NCBI RefSeq assembly: GCF_009467825.1
Contig: NZ_WIOK01000038.1
Coordinates: 1 to 45,272, forward strand
Length of the DNA: 45,272 nt
DNA from: Cyclobacterium xiamenense
GTDB lineage: Bacteria; Bacteroidota; Bacteroidia; Cytophagales; Cyclobacteriaceae
Reading direction: 5' to 3'
Position 1 is the first letter of the stretch, and each line of letters opens with the position of its first letter. The notes beneath the pieces were generated by a model. That model had not been told where the DNA came from. It worked only from the letters and a program-made list of their open reading frames with translations, and made no database searches. A program made the position numbers and the translations under genes. Positions 16,199-25,336 of this stretch are shown piece by piece.

Positions 16199-17113
16199 TC
16201 AATGATTAATGTGTATATCCCAGACCGATACGGTACGGTCATCACTGACGGCGACCACCTGATCGTTGTAAGCGGTCCAGATTATTTTATTAATCGACGT
16301 ACCATGCCCCGCATGTCTGGCTTTATCGATTACCTTCAGCAATTTGAATTCCGAGGCATCCCAAAGCTTTATTGATTTGTCCATGCTACAAGTTACAAAA
16401 AACCTTCCGTCTTCCCGAAAAGATAGGTAATTGATGGCATACATGTGCGCGGCGACGCTGGACTGCTGGCTGAAATCGGTAGTGTCCCAAAATTTCAACA
16501 GCGCATCCCGCCCCCCACTGATCAGGGTTTTGCCGTCTGGAGAATAACCAAGCGCGAATACCGAATTGCTGTGTCCTTCGAGTAGCGCCACGGGCTTCCA
16601 ATCCTGCCAGGCAAATACTTTTACCTGATTATCACTGGCTCCTACACTGAATTGTTGACGAAAAGGGTCTACTGACAAGACGCGAAGGGATTTTTCGCTA
16701 ATCTTCAAATGCCTTACCAGAGACTTTTCTTCGATATTCACCACTACCAGCACCCCATCTCCTGTAGCCACAAGGAGTAGATCGCCAATCACCTTCAAAT
16801 CAAAAATGGCATTGGAAGTGATTTTTAGCGACCACACTTCCTTTTTGGTATCCAGGTCAATTGCGTGTATCCCTTCAAAATTCTGCCCAATAAAAAGCAG
16901 GTTTCGCTTTTTATCAACGGCCAACGCATAAACAGAATTAGGTAATTTGGCAAGTAATACCCCGTCTTTGGGTTGGCGAAGGTCCCAGGCTACCACCATC
17001 CCATCCCCTGAGCCGGTATAAAAGTGATGGGCAGAAACCCCGCCGGAAAGTGCATAAATCGAATGGTTGTGACCGCGTAACGTGTTCAGTTTATTTACTT
17101 GAATTTTTACCAT
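16199..17113 (-). CDS. WD40 repeat beta-propeller protein
   Basis: The 304-residue protein is built of about seven WD40 blades. Clear repeats include LRGHNHSIYALSG, LLEGHSNSVFALGYSPDGK with LISGGRDALLKFWD, and FFVTCSMDKSIKLWD. The last blade ends in DDRTVSVWDI. It has no signal peptide with this start, so it is probably a cytosolic scaffold; the partner is unknown. I chose the ATG at 17113 (MVKIQVNKL). The longer frame to 17209 would overlap the divergent phosphopantetheinyl transferase start. It heads the cluster with DivIVA, folB and the DUF4268 gene. Confidence 0.85.
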   Translation of the reverse strand: MVKIQVNKLNTLRGHNHSIYALSGGVSAHHFYTGSGDGMVVAWDLRQPKDGVLLAKLPNSVYALAVDKKRNLLFIGQNFEGIHAIDLDTKKEVWSLKITSNAIFDLKVIGDLLLVATGDGVLVVVNIEEKSLVRHLKISEKSLRVLSVDPFRQQFSVGASDNQVKVFAWQDWKPVALLEGHSNSVFALGYSPDGKTLISGGRDALLKFWDTTDFSQQSSVAAHMYAINYLSFREDGRFFVTCSMDKSIKLWDASEFKLLKVIDKARHAGHGTSINKIIWTAYNDQVVAVSDDRTVSVWDIHINH

Positions 17114-17156
17114 ATATTGCAACTTACTTGAATCACCCAGCTCATTTTGAGTAACC

Positions 17157-17786
17157 ATGCAAACAAAAATAGAAAAAATTAACCCTTTATCTGCTTTTGC
17201 TGTAAACAATATTCATGAATCCGATACCCTCCCCATTGACTTTTTAAGCTTTCGTGAAAAACTTTCTTTGGCGACGATCAGTCATCCAAGGAAACGAATG
17301 GAATGGAAAGGTGCACGATTGGCTATTAAAGCCGCTCTGGAAAGTATCCAACTTCCCTACCCGGGATTTTACAAGGATTCTCATGGAAAGTCCCATGCAA
17401 TGGATGGTTTCGGCTTTGTATCACTCACCCACCATGGGGACCTGGCAGCAGCAATTTACCACAAAGAAATGCCCGTAGGAATCGATTTGGAGCGGGTCAG
17501 GGAGAAAACCGTGCCCCTGGGACCCAAATACCTGGATCGTAAAGAAATGGACTTTTTAGGAAATGATCCTTTTCTCTATTCCCTGGCCTGGTCGGTAAAG
17601 GAAACCATCTTTAAATGCCAGGGAAGAAAGGGAATCAGCCTGCGGCAAAACATCCTGTTGCAACCCTTTACCGCTACGGATACGGTAATCAAGGGAAGAA
17701 TATACGGAACCGATTTTGCGGACCACCACTATGCTGTACAAGTCATTTCGGAAAATGATGTGATTCTTACCTATACCGTGTGGTGA
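17157..17786 (+). CDS. 4'-phosphopantetheinyl transferase superfamily protein (Sfp type)
   Basis: The 209-residue protein transfers the phosphopantetheine arm of CoA onto a carrier-protein serine. Family motifs are FVSLTHHGDLAAAI (substrate site), VGIDLERV (metal-binding Asp and Glu) and WSVKETIFK (the W-x-x-KE-x-x-x-K motif) near residue 150. Its length fits the Sfp/Gsp group, not the 120-residue AcpS. No polyketide or peptide synthetase is nearby, so the target carrier is unknown. Only 43 bases separate it from the divergent WD40 gene. Confidence 0.88.
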   Translation: MQTKIEKINPLSAFAVNNIHESDTLPIDFLSFREKLSLATISHPRKRMEWKGARLAIKAALESIQLPYPGFYKDSHGKSHAMDGFGFVSLTHHGDLAAAIYHKEMPVGIDLERVREKTVPLGPKYLDRKEMDFLGNDPFLYSLAWSVKETIFKCQGRKGISLRQNILLQPFTATDTVIKGRIYGTDFADHHYAVQVISENDVILTYTVW

Positions 17787-17793
17787 TTTTTTC

Positions 17794-17801
17794 TATCTTT
17801 G
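17794..17801 (+). promoter_or_regulatory. TAnnTTTG -7 box upstream of the redoxin gene
   Basis: TATCTTTG fits the Bacteroidota -7 consensus, 24 bases before the ATG at 17826. The -33 element is weak. It supports transcription independent of the preceding gene, and an ATG start instead of the TTG within the box. Confidence 0.45.
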
Positions 17802-17825
17802 TTAGCTAAACAGACAGCTTGTGCC

Positions 17826-18404
17826 ATGCGCTACGGTGGGTGTTTTATTGTGTTCTTTCTTTGGACCTGTGCGGTCTACGGGCAAAAAATAACCAATCTG
17901 GAGTTGGTAGATGCCTTCACCGGGCAACCGTTTTCTACATCCAAACACAGTACGGCAAAAACCATGGTATTTGTATTTACCAGCTTGAACTGCCCCTATG
18001 CCAAATTGTATGAAGACAGAATTTTGGCCCTTCATCAAAAATATGGAAGCAATCACCTGGTGTTTGCGCTGGTGAACCCACACTCCTGGATGGAAGCAGA
18101 ATCCCAGGAACAAATGCAACAACTTCGCTGGGCCAGGGACGCAGGCATCCCCTTTCTTATGGACCCGGACCAGGAATTTACGCGCATGTGCGGTGTCGGA
18201 AAAATCCCGGAAGCTGTCGTGATTTCCTCTGGTCCCACGGGCTATTCCATTGCCTACAAAGGAGCCATTGATAATAACGCCCAATCTGCAGAAAGCGTTT
18301 CGGTTTCTTACCTGGACAATGCCATTCAAGACATCCTCGAACGCAGAAGGCCTGGGCCCGCCGTAACCCGTGCAGTGGGCTGCACCATCCGGATCAGGCA
18401 TTAA
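17826..18404 (+). CDS. Exported redoxin (AhpC/TSA-like thioredoxin fold) protein
   Basis: The 192-residue protein has an N-terminal signal peptide (MRYGGCFIVFFLWTCAVYG, then QK). The thioredoxin-like core holds FTSLNCPYAKLYEDRI, where a single Cys precedes PYAKLYE as in peroxiredoxin-like redoxins, and GKIPEAVVI with the conserved cis-Pro. A second Cys sits near the end in AVGCTIRIR, which could resolve a disulfide. I infer a periplasmic thiol-disulfide or peroxide-handling protein. Its end overlaps the convergent transglutaminase-like gene by four bases. Confidence 0.75.
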   Translation: MRYGGCFIVFFLWTCAVYGQKITNLELVDAFTGQPFSTSKHSTAKTMVFVFTSLNCPYAKLYEDRILALHQKYGSNHLVFALVNPHSWMEAESQEQMQQLRWARDAGIPFLMDPDQEFTRMCGVGKIPEAVVISSGPTGYSIAYKGAIDNNAQSAESVSVSYLDNAIQDILERRRPGPAVTRAVGCTIRIRH

Positions 18405-19249
18405 TCTTCACTCAGGATGGTCAAGAGCTTTTTTATTTCCTTGCTTTTGTCAACCTCACCGATTTTATCAAATGCAAATACCAGGTTCCGCAGCATCCGT
18501 TGAATGATGTCAATCGTTTCGCAGGGTTCGTAAAAGGCGGGCTGAGGGTCCATCTTCAGGTGTTCCAGGTAATTGTTAATGTCCTGCCTCGTAAAAATCA
18601 GCCCTTTATTGAACGCATTGATGTAAAAGTTGAATTTTCCGGATTTATAGGTCAGTACAAACAAATTAGGCAGGTTAACTCCATAAATGGGGAGACCTAG
18701 CTTTCCGGCCACCAACAGGTACACCGAACAAAGGCTAATGGGGTTGCCCTTCCTCGTCTCCAAAACGGTCTTGATCATGCTGTTACCCGGACTATGAAAG
18801 TTTTTTGTGTTGGCCGAAAATTTCAAGTCATTAAACAGAACATTGTTAATCAACTTGATTTTATCGTATACCGAAAGTTCGTTTTTATAGTTGGTCCATA
18901 CCTGAAAGTAAATTTGTTGCATGGTGGCATTCAACTGTTCGTACTCCAGTTCCGGGTACAAATACGTGTTGATGATCCACAGCCCTTCGAGCAGTTCCCG
19001 TTCTTCCGAGTTTTTCCAATGTGCAAGCCGCTGGTGTAGCAAATTAATCTGCAACTCATGTACCAGCTCTTCGATTTCCTTTTGCACTTCTGGATTGAAC
19101 GAACTCTCCCATTTGTTTTCCAAAAAAGGGATGACCTCGTTGCCCAGAGAAATGATTTTTCCCCGCACATGTGCTTTTATCTCCTGGTCGGAATCATCCA
19201 ACAGGGAAACCAGTGCATCTAATTCTCTATCTGTCAACTGACCGTCCAT
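18401..19249 (-). CDS. Transglutaminase-like superfamily protein (SirB1 type)
   Basis: The 282-residue protein fits the SirB1-like transglutaminase-like family: NNVLFNDLKFSANTKNFHSP, then NSMIKTVLETRKGNPISLCSVYLLVAGKLGLP (read here across residues about 155-190) and LPNLFVL. The Cys in ISLCSVY occupies the position of the catalytic Cys of transglutaminase folds. The N-terminal 90 residues look like HEAT-type helices. Bacterial members are without firm function. It is not part of an evident operon. Confidence 0.8.
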   Translation of the reverse strand: MDGQLTDRELDALVSLLDDSDQEIKAHVRGKIISLGNEVIPFLENKWESSFNPEVQKEIEELVHELQINLLHQRLAHWKNSEERELLEGLWIINTYLYPELEYEQLNATMQQIYFQVWTNYKNELSVYDKIKLINNVLFNDLKFSANTKNFHSPGNSMIKTVLETRKGNPISLCSVYLLVAGKLGLPIYGVNLPNLFVLTYKSGKFNFYINAFNKGLIFTRQDINNYLEHLKMDPQPAFYEPCETIDIIQRMLRNLVFAFDKIGEVDKSKEIKKLLTILSED

Positions 19250-19363
19250 TTAGTATCCTTCTAACGTTGTACGCTGAGTTAAATTTACCATTATTATCTA
19301 AAACTCCCGAAAAGGTACGCCACAACTTCCTCTCAACAGCGCTTACACGAACCCCTCCATCTC

Positions 19364-20164
19364 CTAAATCGATTCGATTTCCTCTTTGTACGCCTTGATG
19401 GCCCTGAAAATGCCGGAAGCCACGTAGGTCTGACCCGTTTTACTGGTCAGATACCGCTCCTCGCTACTATTGGACAGAAATCCCGCCTCCACCAACACGC
19501 TCGGCATACTGGTGGTCCACAACACGTAAAAGGGTGCTTGCTTCACCCCTCTGGAGTGTCGGTTGACCCGGGTTGAAAAGTCCGTTTCTATCTTTTCTGC
19601 CAGAGACAGGCTATTGGCAAAATACGCTTTTTGCATGAGGTTAAACATCATGTAGGACTCCGGAGACTGCGGGTCAAAACCCTCGTAATTTTCCTGGTAA
19701 TCGTCCTCCAACAGAATTACTGCATTCTCTCGCTTCACGATTTCAAAATTTGCATTGAAATTTTTGTTTCCCATAACAAAGGTTTCTGTACCATGGACCC
19801 TGGGCGAGGTAGTCGCATTGCAGTGAATAGAGATAAACAGATCGGCCCGGTTGCGGTTCGCAATATTGGCTCGCTCCTTCAACTCAATAAATTTATCGGT
19901 AGTGCGTGTGTAAATGACTTCCACTTCCGGGAGTAATTCCTCCACGTATCCTCCTACTTTCAATGCCAGAGCCAATACCACGTCCTTCTCCCGGGAGGTC
20001 TTCCCAATCGTCCCCGGGTCTTTCCCACCGTGACCCGCGTCAATAACTATCCTGCGTAACTTAAACTCCGTTTTTTTCTCCCCAGCCGCAGTAAACGCCG
20101 ATAAAACAAAGGTGAGGGAGAGCAGGGAAATTAAAAGAATATTTTTCAACTTGGTTCGTTTCAT
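19364..20164 (-). CDS. N-acetylmuramoyl-L-alanine amidase (Amidase_3)
   Basis: The 266-residue enzyme cleaves the bond between MurNAc and L-Ala in peptidoglycan. A signal peptide (MKRTKLKN, then a hydrophobic run) directs it to the periplasm. The zinc-site motifs are IVIDAGHGGKDPG (first His), the Glu in the ERANIANRN helix, LFISIHCNA (second His) and VLVEAGFLSN (catalytic Glu). No SPOR or LysM domain is present. The start is at 20164; the frame is open further upstream, but that extension overlaps lptD and lacks protein character. The gene is divergent from lptD with 63 bases between, an arrangement that fits joint envelope function. Confidence 0.92.
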   Translation of the reverse strand: MKRTKLKNILLISLLSLTFVLSAFTAAGEKKTEFKLRRIVIDAGHGGKDPGTIGKTSREKDVVLALALKVGGYVEELLPEVEVIYTRTTDKFIELKERANIANRNRADLFISIHCNATTSPRVHGTETFVMGNKNFNANFEIVKRENAVILLEDDYQENYEGFDPQSPESYMMFNLMQKAYFANSLSLAEKIETDFSTRVNRHSRGVKQAPFYVLWTTSMPSVLVEAGFLSNSSEERYLTSKTGQTYVASGIFRAIKAYKEEIESI

Positions 20165-20227
20165 AAACGTTAATAACCTTAACTTTACGCAAAATTTAGA
20201 AATTTTTAAAGCAAACAGAAATAATCG

Positions 20228-22993
20228 GTGCATTATCTTACCCGCGCTTTTCTTTCCCTTTGTACATGTACGCTTTTTGGGCCGGCAGTGTTTGGGCAGG
20301 AAACCGGAAAAAGCAGGGCTGCCGAGCGGGAGCTTACCGCCCCGGATACGCTGATTACACCCATCCAGGAAGTGGACGAGCTCCCCAGCCTTCCCGACAG
20401 CATCCTGCAGATTTCCCCGGAAGAACTGGATTCTGCGATACAGCAAGAAATCGGAGACATCACCACCACGATCAATTATTACGCCGAAGACAGTATTGTT
20501 TCCGATTTTCGCCAAAATAAGGTGTTTTTGTACAAAGGCGCCTGGTTTGAATACGGCAATATTCGTTTGGATGCGGACTACATCATTATCGACTGGGAAA
20601 ATTCAGAACTGTATGCTTCCGGACTGGAGGACAGTACAGGGGTGGTGCAGGGCACGCCCGTCTTCAAGGAAGGCAACAGCATTTATGAAATTCGCCGGCA
20701 CATGCGCTATAATTTCGAAAGCCAAAAAGCCCTCATCTCGGACGTGGTCACCCAACAGGACGAAGGCCTGCTTCGCGGAGAAACGGTGAAAAAAACAAAA
20801 GATGGATCGGTATACCTCAACAAAGGCTTTTATACCACCTGCGATTTGGTAGAACCTCACTGGCATATTTCCTCCTCCAAAATCAAGTCCGTTCGCGGCA
20901 AGCACGTGATTTCCGGACCGTTTAATTTGTATTTCAACAACATACCCACCCCACTGGGACTTCCTTTTGGGGTCATTCCCGATACACCGGAAGAAAAAAC
21001 GTCCGGCATCATTTTTCCTTCCTATGGCGAAGAACAACGACGCGGCTTTTTCCTGCGAGACTTCGGGTATTATTTTGCTTTCAGTGATTACATACACACC
21101 CGGGTGACGGGCGAAATTTTCTCCAAAGGAGGGTATGGATTGAAGACGGCATCCGTCTATAACAAACGCTACCGATTCAAGGGAGGGCTGAATATCGACT
21201 ACCAAAAATTTCAAAGCCCGGAAACAGCCGAGCAACCCCTGGAATACGACGCCTTTTGGTTTCGCTGGAACCACAACCCGGAAACCCGCGGCAATTCCCG
21301 CTTTTCTGCATCGGCCAACTTTGGCACAAAATCCTACAACGATAACATCCTGAATCCAGGCAACTTTCAACAAAACCAGCAGTCGGATTTCTCTTCCAAT
21401 ATTTCCTACAGCAAAACCTTCACCGGCACGCCCTTTAGCATGTCGGCGAACCTCCGTCATTCCCAAAATCAGGTAACCGATGAGGTAAACCTGTTGCTTC
21501 CAGACGTTGCCGTAAACATGAACCGGCAAAACCCGTTCCGCAACATCCGGTTCGAACCCCTGAAAACCCTAAACATCGCCTGGAATTTCAATGCACAAAA
21601 CTCGATCAACAACCGAATCACTCCGGAGCTAGGCGTGGATCCCGACCTGCAGCAGCAAGTCGAGGAACTTGGGCAGCCGACAGCGCCCGATGTGCTTCCC
21701 TTTACCTTTGCGAATCTCCCGCAGCTACTACGGGACGCTGACAACGGTTTCCGGCATACGGTACCCATTTCCTCTAACTTCAGCCTCTTCCGCTTTTTTA
21801 CCGGAACCGCCTCCATGAACTTTACCGAAATCTGGTACCTGGACCGGATCAACTATTACTACAACCCGGCAGAAGAGCGCCTGGACCGCATCTTGGAAAG
21901 TGGGTTTAATCGAATCAATTATTACAACTCCTCATTTAACCTTGCCACAAATATTTACGGATTTTACACCTTTAAGAAGGGGTCAAAAATTGAAGCCATC
22001 CGGCACCACATGCAGCCCACGTTTGGTTTTACCAGCACCCCGGATTTCTCGGACCCGCGCTTTGGATACTACCAGGAAGTGCAGACGAATAGCGATGGGC
22101 GGATTCAACGCCTGTCCCGGTACCAGGGGTTTATCTACGGTGGAGCCCCTATGGGTGAAGCCAAGGCGCTGAGCATCAACATCCGAAATGTGGTGGAAGC
22201 CAAGGTGCGTACGGAAAGCGATACGGCAGAAGTCGACACAAAAAAGGTACCCATTCTTCAGACGTTAAACGTGTCCACCAGCTACAACTTTGCTGTAGAT
22301 TCGTTTAACCTCGCGCCCGTGAATTTCAATACCCGTACTTCCTTGTTTGACAAACGGCTATCGGTAAACCTCAGCGCTAATTTTGACCCTTATGCCACAC
22401 AGACCTTTACGAACGGGGAACGACAAGTAACCCGGCGGGTGAATGCATTTGCATGGAAACGCGGACAAGGCCTCGGTACCATCCGTCGTGCTTCCCTGAA
22501 TCTCAATGGCAGCATCAACCCCAGCAAAACAGAACAGTCGCCCGCAGAGGTTCGGGACGAACTCACCAACGAATTTCTGAATCAGGGGGGGCAAATGAAT
22601 GATTTTGTCGAAAATGAAATAAATCGCATCGCCAATGACCCCAGCCAATACATCGACTGGTCCATACCCTGGAACATGAACTTCAGCTACAACCTCAGCT
22701 ATAATAAAGCCGCTTCGGGTACGACAAACATCACCCAGGCGATAAACGTCTCCGGAGACCTTAGCCTTTCCGATAAATGGAAAATCAATTTTAATTCCGG
22801 CTACGATGTGGCCGCTGCCCGAATCACCCAAACCATGATCGGCATCGCCCGTGACCTCCATTGCTGGCAGATGAATGTAAACTGGGTACCTTTTGGCAGG
22901 TTCACTTCCTACAATATCGATATACGGGTAAAATCCAATATTCTACGCGACTTGAAAGTGTCCAGGCGAAGGTCCTTCTTTGATAGCTTCTAA
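20228..22993 (+). CDS. lptD: LptD-like LPS assembly outer-membrane protein
   Basis: The 921-residue protein has a signal peptide (to about residue 23, ending VFG), an OstA-like N-terminal domain (about 75-220; INYYAEDSIVSDFRQNKVFLY and LYASGLEDSTGVVQG are typical in content), the FGVIPDTPEEKTSGIIFPSYG segment found in Bacteroidota LptD, and a large beta-barrel rich in aromatic strands to the end. By family it inserts lipopolysaccharide into the outer leaflet with the lipoprotein LptE. The only plausible start is GTG at 20228: an in-frame stop lies just upstream and the signal peptide begins there. Confidence 0.88.
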   Translation: MHYLTRAFLSLCTCTLFGPAVFGQETGKSRAAERELTAPDTLITPIQEVDELPSLPDSILQISPEELDSAIQQEIGDITTTINYYAEDSIVSDFRQNKVFLYKGAWFEYGNIRLDADYIIIDWENSELYASGLEDSTGVVQGTPVFKEGNSIYEIRRHMRYNFESQKALISDVVTQQDEGLLRGETVKKTKDGSVYLNKGFYTTCDLVEPHWHISSSKIKSVRGKHVISGPFNLYFNNIPTPLGLPFGVIPDTPEEKTSGIIFPSYGEEQRRGFFLRDFGYYFAFSDYIHTRVTGEIFSKGGYGLKTASVYNKRYRFKGGLNIDYQKFQSPETAEQPLEYDAFWFRWNHNPETRGNSRFSASANFGTKSYNDNILNPGNFQQNQQSDFSSNISYSKTFTGTPFSMSANLRHSQNQVTDEVNLLLPDVAVNMNRQNPFRNIRFEPLKTLNIAWNFNAQNSINNRITPELGVDPDLQQQVEELGQPTAPDVLPFTFANLPQLLRDADNGFRHTVPISSNFSLFRFFTGTASMNFTEIWYLDRINYYYNPAEERLDRILESGFNRINYYNSSFNLATNIYGFYTFKKGSKIEAIRHHMQPTFGFTSTPDFSDPRFGYYQEVQTNSDGRIQRLSRYQGFIYGGAPMGEAKALSINIRNVVEAKVRTESDTAEVDTKKVPILQTLNVSTSYNFAVDSFNLAPVNFNTRTSLFDKRLSVNLSANFDPYATQTFTNGERQVTRRVNAFAWKRGQGLGTIRRASLNLNGSINPSKTEQSPAEVRDELTNEFLNQGGQMNDFVENEINRIANDPSQYIDWSIPWNMNFSYNLSYNKAASGTTNITQAINVSGDLSLSDKWKINFNSGYDVAAARITQTMIGIARDLHCWQMNVNWVPFGRFTSYNIDIRVKSNILRDLKVSRRRSFFDSF

Positions 22994-23208
22994 TCGCACC
23001 TGCCGGGCAATCCTTTGGGTAAGAACTGACCAATTCGCTCAAAAAGTACCGGGCCCGGCGCAGGAATGCCGACATACGCATACAGTCACTTCCCTTCTAC
23101 CAAAGGCCCTATACACGGAGTTACTGTGCCAAATCTGATCCAAACGCCGATTCCGGCGGATCGAAAGGGAAAAAAGAAGTGGAATGTTACGTGAAAAGAT
23201 GGCTGGAA

Positions 23209-24426
23209 CTACCCTGCCGAATTTCTGCTGATCGGCATGCTCATGCAGCGGGGCCCTCCCAGCCCCCTGGATAATTCGGAAGAGGGCATTTCCAGTACCT
23301 CTACTCCAAGCTCCCGCAGCGCCCGATTGGTGTGCTTGTTGCGGTTGTAGGAAATCACTTTTCCCGGAGCGATGGTAAACACATTGGCCCCATCAAACCA
23401 CTGCTCGCGCAGCGCATATTCCTGGTTTACTTTATCGGTTCCGATTACCTCCAAATCAGGAATCTCCCGCTTCAAAATCTCACGGAGCTGCTCCTTTACG
23501 TGATGCCGCTTAATATGCACCTCGGTGCCCCCGTCTTCTTTTCGGGTATACAGGGAGATTTTCTGCACGGATTGTATGGCGTCCGGATAGGTGAGCACCT
23601 TGTTTTGGTCCAATATGGTAAAAACAGTATCCAAGTGCATGAAGTTACGCTTCTTGGGCAGGTGTACCTCGTACACCCGATCGATACTACCGGAAGAGAT
23701 TAGCGTTTTTGCTACGTGGTAAATCGCTTTCTCTTCGGTTCGCTCCGAGAATCCGATGGCCACAGCCTTTTCATTCAAAATGATTACATCGCCTCCTTCC
23801 AGTGAGGCGGGATTGTTGTGGCTTACTGGCGGGTAACACTTTTTGACCCTTTCCTTAAAGAGCGGATGATTTTCAAAAATCAGCCGAACCATATTCGCCT
23901 CTCGTTGCCGCTCGGGAAGGCGCATGGCAGAAAAAAGCATCCCTCCAGGTACAATGGCGGCGGTATCTCGCTGAAAGTACAGGTTGGGACAGGGTGGAAT
24001 TAAAAAAGCCACGTCCAGCAGGTCTGCCAGGGAACGGCTACTGAGCTTACCGCGTACTTCGTGTACCTTTATCCCGGAAATCAAAGCCTGTACACATTCC
24101 GAAACCGACAATACGCCGAGCAGATCCTCCGTAAGGTGATCCAATCGGGATGCGGCCAGGGCTTCTTGCATCAATTGCCGCAAAAGCTGGCTATCGGTCA
24201 AAATCTCTGAGAGCAAATGCTCGAAAAAATATACCCTTGCCCCGCAGCAGTCCTGAATCAAGGTGGTAAACACATCGTGCTCCCGTTGCATCTCCTCCAG
24301 GTACGGAACGTCTTCAAATAATAGCAACTTTTTATTGTAGGGTGTCAGCCGGTCGATCTCTTTTCCCGGCCGGTGCACCAAAACCTCCCGAAGGGTTCCG
24401 TATTCTGAATCAATCATCAATTGCAT
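23209..24426 (-). CDS. arcA: Arginine deiminase
   Basis: The 405-residue protein hydrolyses L-arginine to citrulline and ammonia. Features of the guanidine-modifying superfamily are visible: LREVLVHRPGKEIDRLTP at the start, LYFQRDTAAIV, NNPASLEGGDVI, FMHLDTVFTIL with the catalytic His and Asp, and the catalytic Cys394 in GGPRCMSMP. No arcB or arcC lies next to it, so the classical fermentative operon is not formed here; it may serve arginine catabolism or nitrogen supply. It lies 60 bases after tyrA on the same strand, with a palindrome ATACTAGTAT in the gap. Confidence 0.92.
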   Translation of the reverse strand: MQLMIDSEYGTLREVLVHRPGKEIDRLTPYNKKLLLFEDVPYLEEMQREHDVFTTLIQDCCGARVYFFEHLLSEILTDSQLLRQLMQEALAASRLDHLTEDLLGVLSVSECVQALISGIKVHEVRGKLSSRSLADLLDVAFLIPPCPNLYFQRDTAAIVPGGMLFSAMRLPERQREANMVRLIFENHPLFKERVKKCYPPVSHNNPASLEGGDVIILNEKAVAIGFSERTEEKAIYHVAKTLISSGSIDRVYEVHLPKKRNFMHLDTVFTILDQNKVLTYPDAIQSVQKISLYTRKEDGGTEVHIKRHHVKEQLREILKREIPDLEVIGTDKVNQEYALREQWFDGANVFTIAPGKVISYNRNKHTNRALRELGVEVLEMPSSELSRGLGGPRCMSMPISRNSAG

Positions 24427-24486
24427 ACTATTAAATCTACAAAAAAATTACCATACTAGTATCTAATTGAAAAATTATACCTGGAA

Positions 24487-25335
24487 TTAATCCCTTAAAT
24501 CCAAAATATCCCTGATTTTATTGGCTTCGGTCATCTCCTGGTGTAAGCCTTCGGCATCCCCCTGTGCCAGTAGATTCCGAAAGTGGGACAGGTGTTCAAG
24601 GTAGCTGTCCAGGGCCTCCAATACGTTTTTTTTGTTTTCAAAAAATATAGGTGCCCACATATCCGGGGAACTTTTGGCGAGGCGCACGGTGGATGCAAAG
24701 CCGCTACCCGCCATGTCAAAGATGTTTTTTTCATCACGGGTCTTGTCCAAAACCGTTTTTCCCAGCACGAAGGAGGATACATGCGAAAGGTGCGACACAA
24801 AAGCCAGGTGCAAGTCATGATCGACGGGATCCATAAAGCGAAGCTTCATATTGAGCGCCTCAAAGACCTCGTAGGCCAATCCCTTCAGCTGCACGTCAGT
24901 CTTTTCCATCTCGCATAGGATCAAAACCTTACCGTCAAAGAGTTTCTCTTCAGCAGCCTGAGGGCCGGAATTTTCGGTGCCAGCAATGGGATGAACCGCC
25001 AGGTATTGTGATCGCTTGGGATGAGCGGCCATTTGCCGGCAAAGCTGATCTTTGGTGGAACCAAAATCCATAACCAGGGTGTCCGGACCTACCTGGCCCA
25101 GCGTTTGGTCCAGCAAGGCATACAAACTATCCACGGGGGTAGCCAGGACCACCAGTGAGGTATCACTATCTGGCCGTTCACGTTTTTCTCCAATCAAACC
25201 CATCTGAAGCGCTGTCTCCAAATGGAGCGGATTTTTATCGAATCCTGTTAGTTTCCAGTCCGGCCGGGATTTTTTCAATGCAAGCGCAAAGGATCCACCC
25301 AATAGTCCCAGCCCGATGATGTGTACTTTTTTCAT
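24487..25335 (-). CDS. tyrA: Prephenate dehydrogenase
   Basis: This 282-residue enzyme oxidatively decarboxylates prephenate (or arogenate) towards tyrosine. It has the Rossmann motif IIGLGLLGGSFALAL (residues 6-20), DFGSTKDQ, VHPIAGTENSGP with the active-site His, and HLAFVSHLSHVSSF with the second conserved His. The C-terminus is helical, with no ACT or chorismate mutase domain. It is the last gene of the aromatic operon, one base after the aminotransferase stop. Confidence 0.93.
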   Translation of the reverse strand: MKKVHIIGLGLLGGSFALALKKSRPDWKLTGFDKNPLHLETALQMGLIGEKRERPDSDTSLVVLATPVDSLYALLDQTLGQVGPDTLVMDFGSTKDQLCRQMAAHPKRSQYLAVHPIAGTENSGPQAAEEKLFDGKVLILCEMEKTDVQLKGLAYEVFEALNMKLRFMDPVDHDLHLAFVSHLSHVSSFVLGKTVLDKTRDEKNIFDMAGSGFASTVRLAKSSPDMWAPIFFENKKNVLEALDSYLEHLSHFRNLLAQGDAEGLHQEMTEANKIRDILDLRD

Positions 25336-25336
25336 A

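Noticed and set aside
17114-17209. N-terminal extension of the WD40 protein to 17209
   Set aside because: It would overlap the start of the divergent phosphopantetheinyl transferase gene, and the propeller begins right after the ATG at 17113.
17802-18401. 199-codon open frame antisense to the redoxin gene
   Set aside because: It mirrors the redoxin reading frame, lacks recognisable motifs, and the plus-strand gene has a signal peptide, redoxin motifs and a promoter box.
20165-20515. N-terminal extension of the amidase to 20515
   Set aside because: The extension overlaps lptD, has no protein character, and the real signal peptide starts at the ATG at 20164.
20603-21529. 308-codon open frame antisense to lptD
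   Set aside because: It lies wholly inside lptD, whose product has clear family motifs; the antisense product shows none.
23137-23162. Hairpin CGCCG-ATTC-CGGCG flanked by GATC, as terminator of arcA or lptD
   Set aside because: The stem is only five pairs with a bulged extension and no T run follows in either direction.
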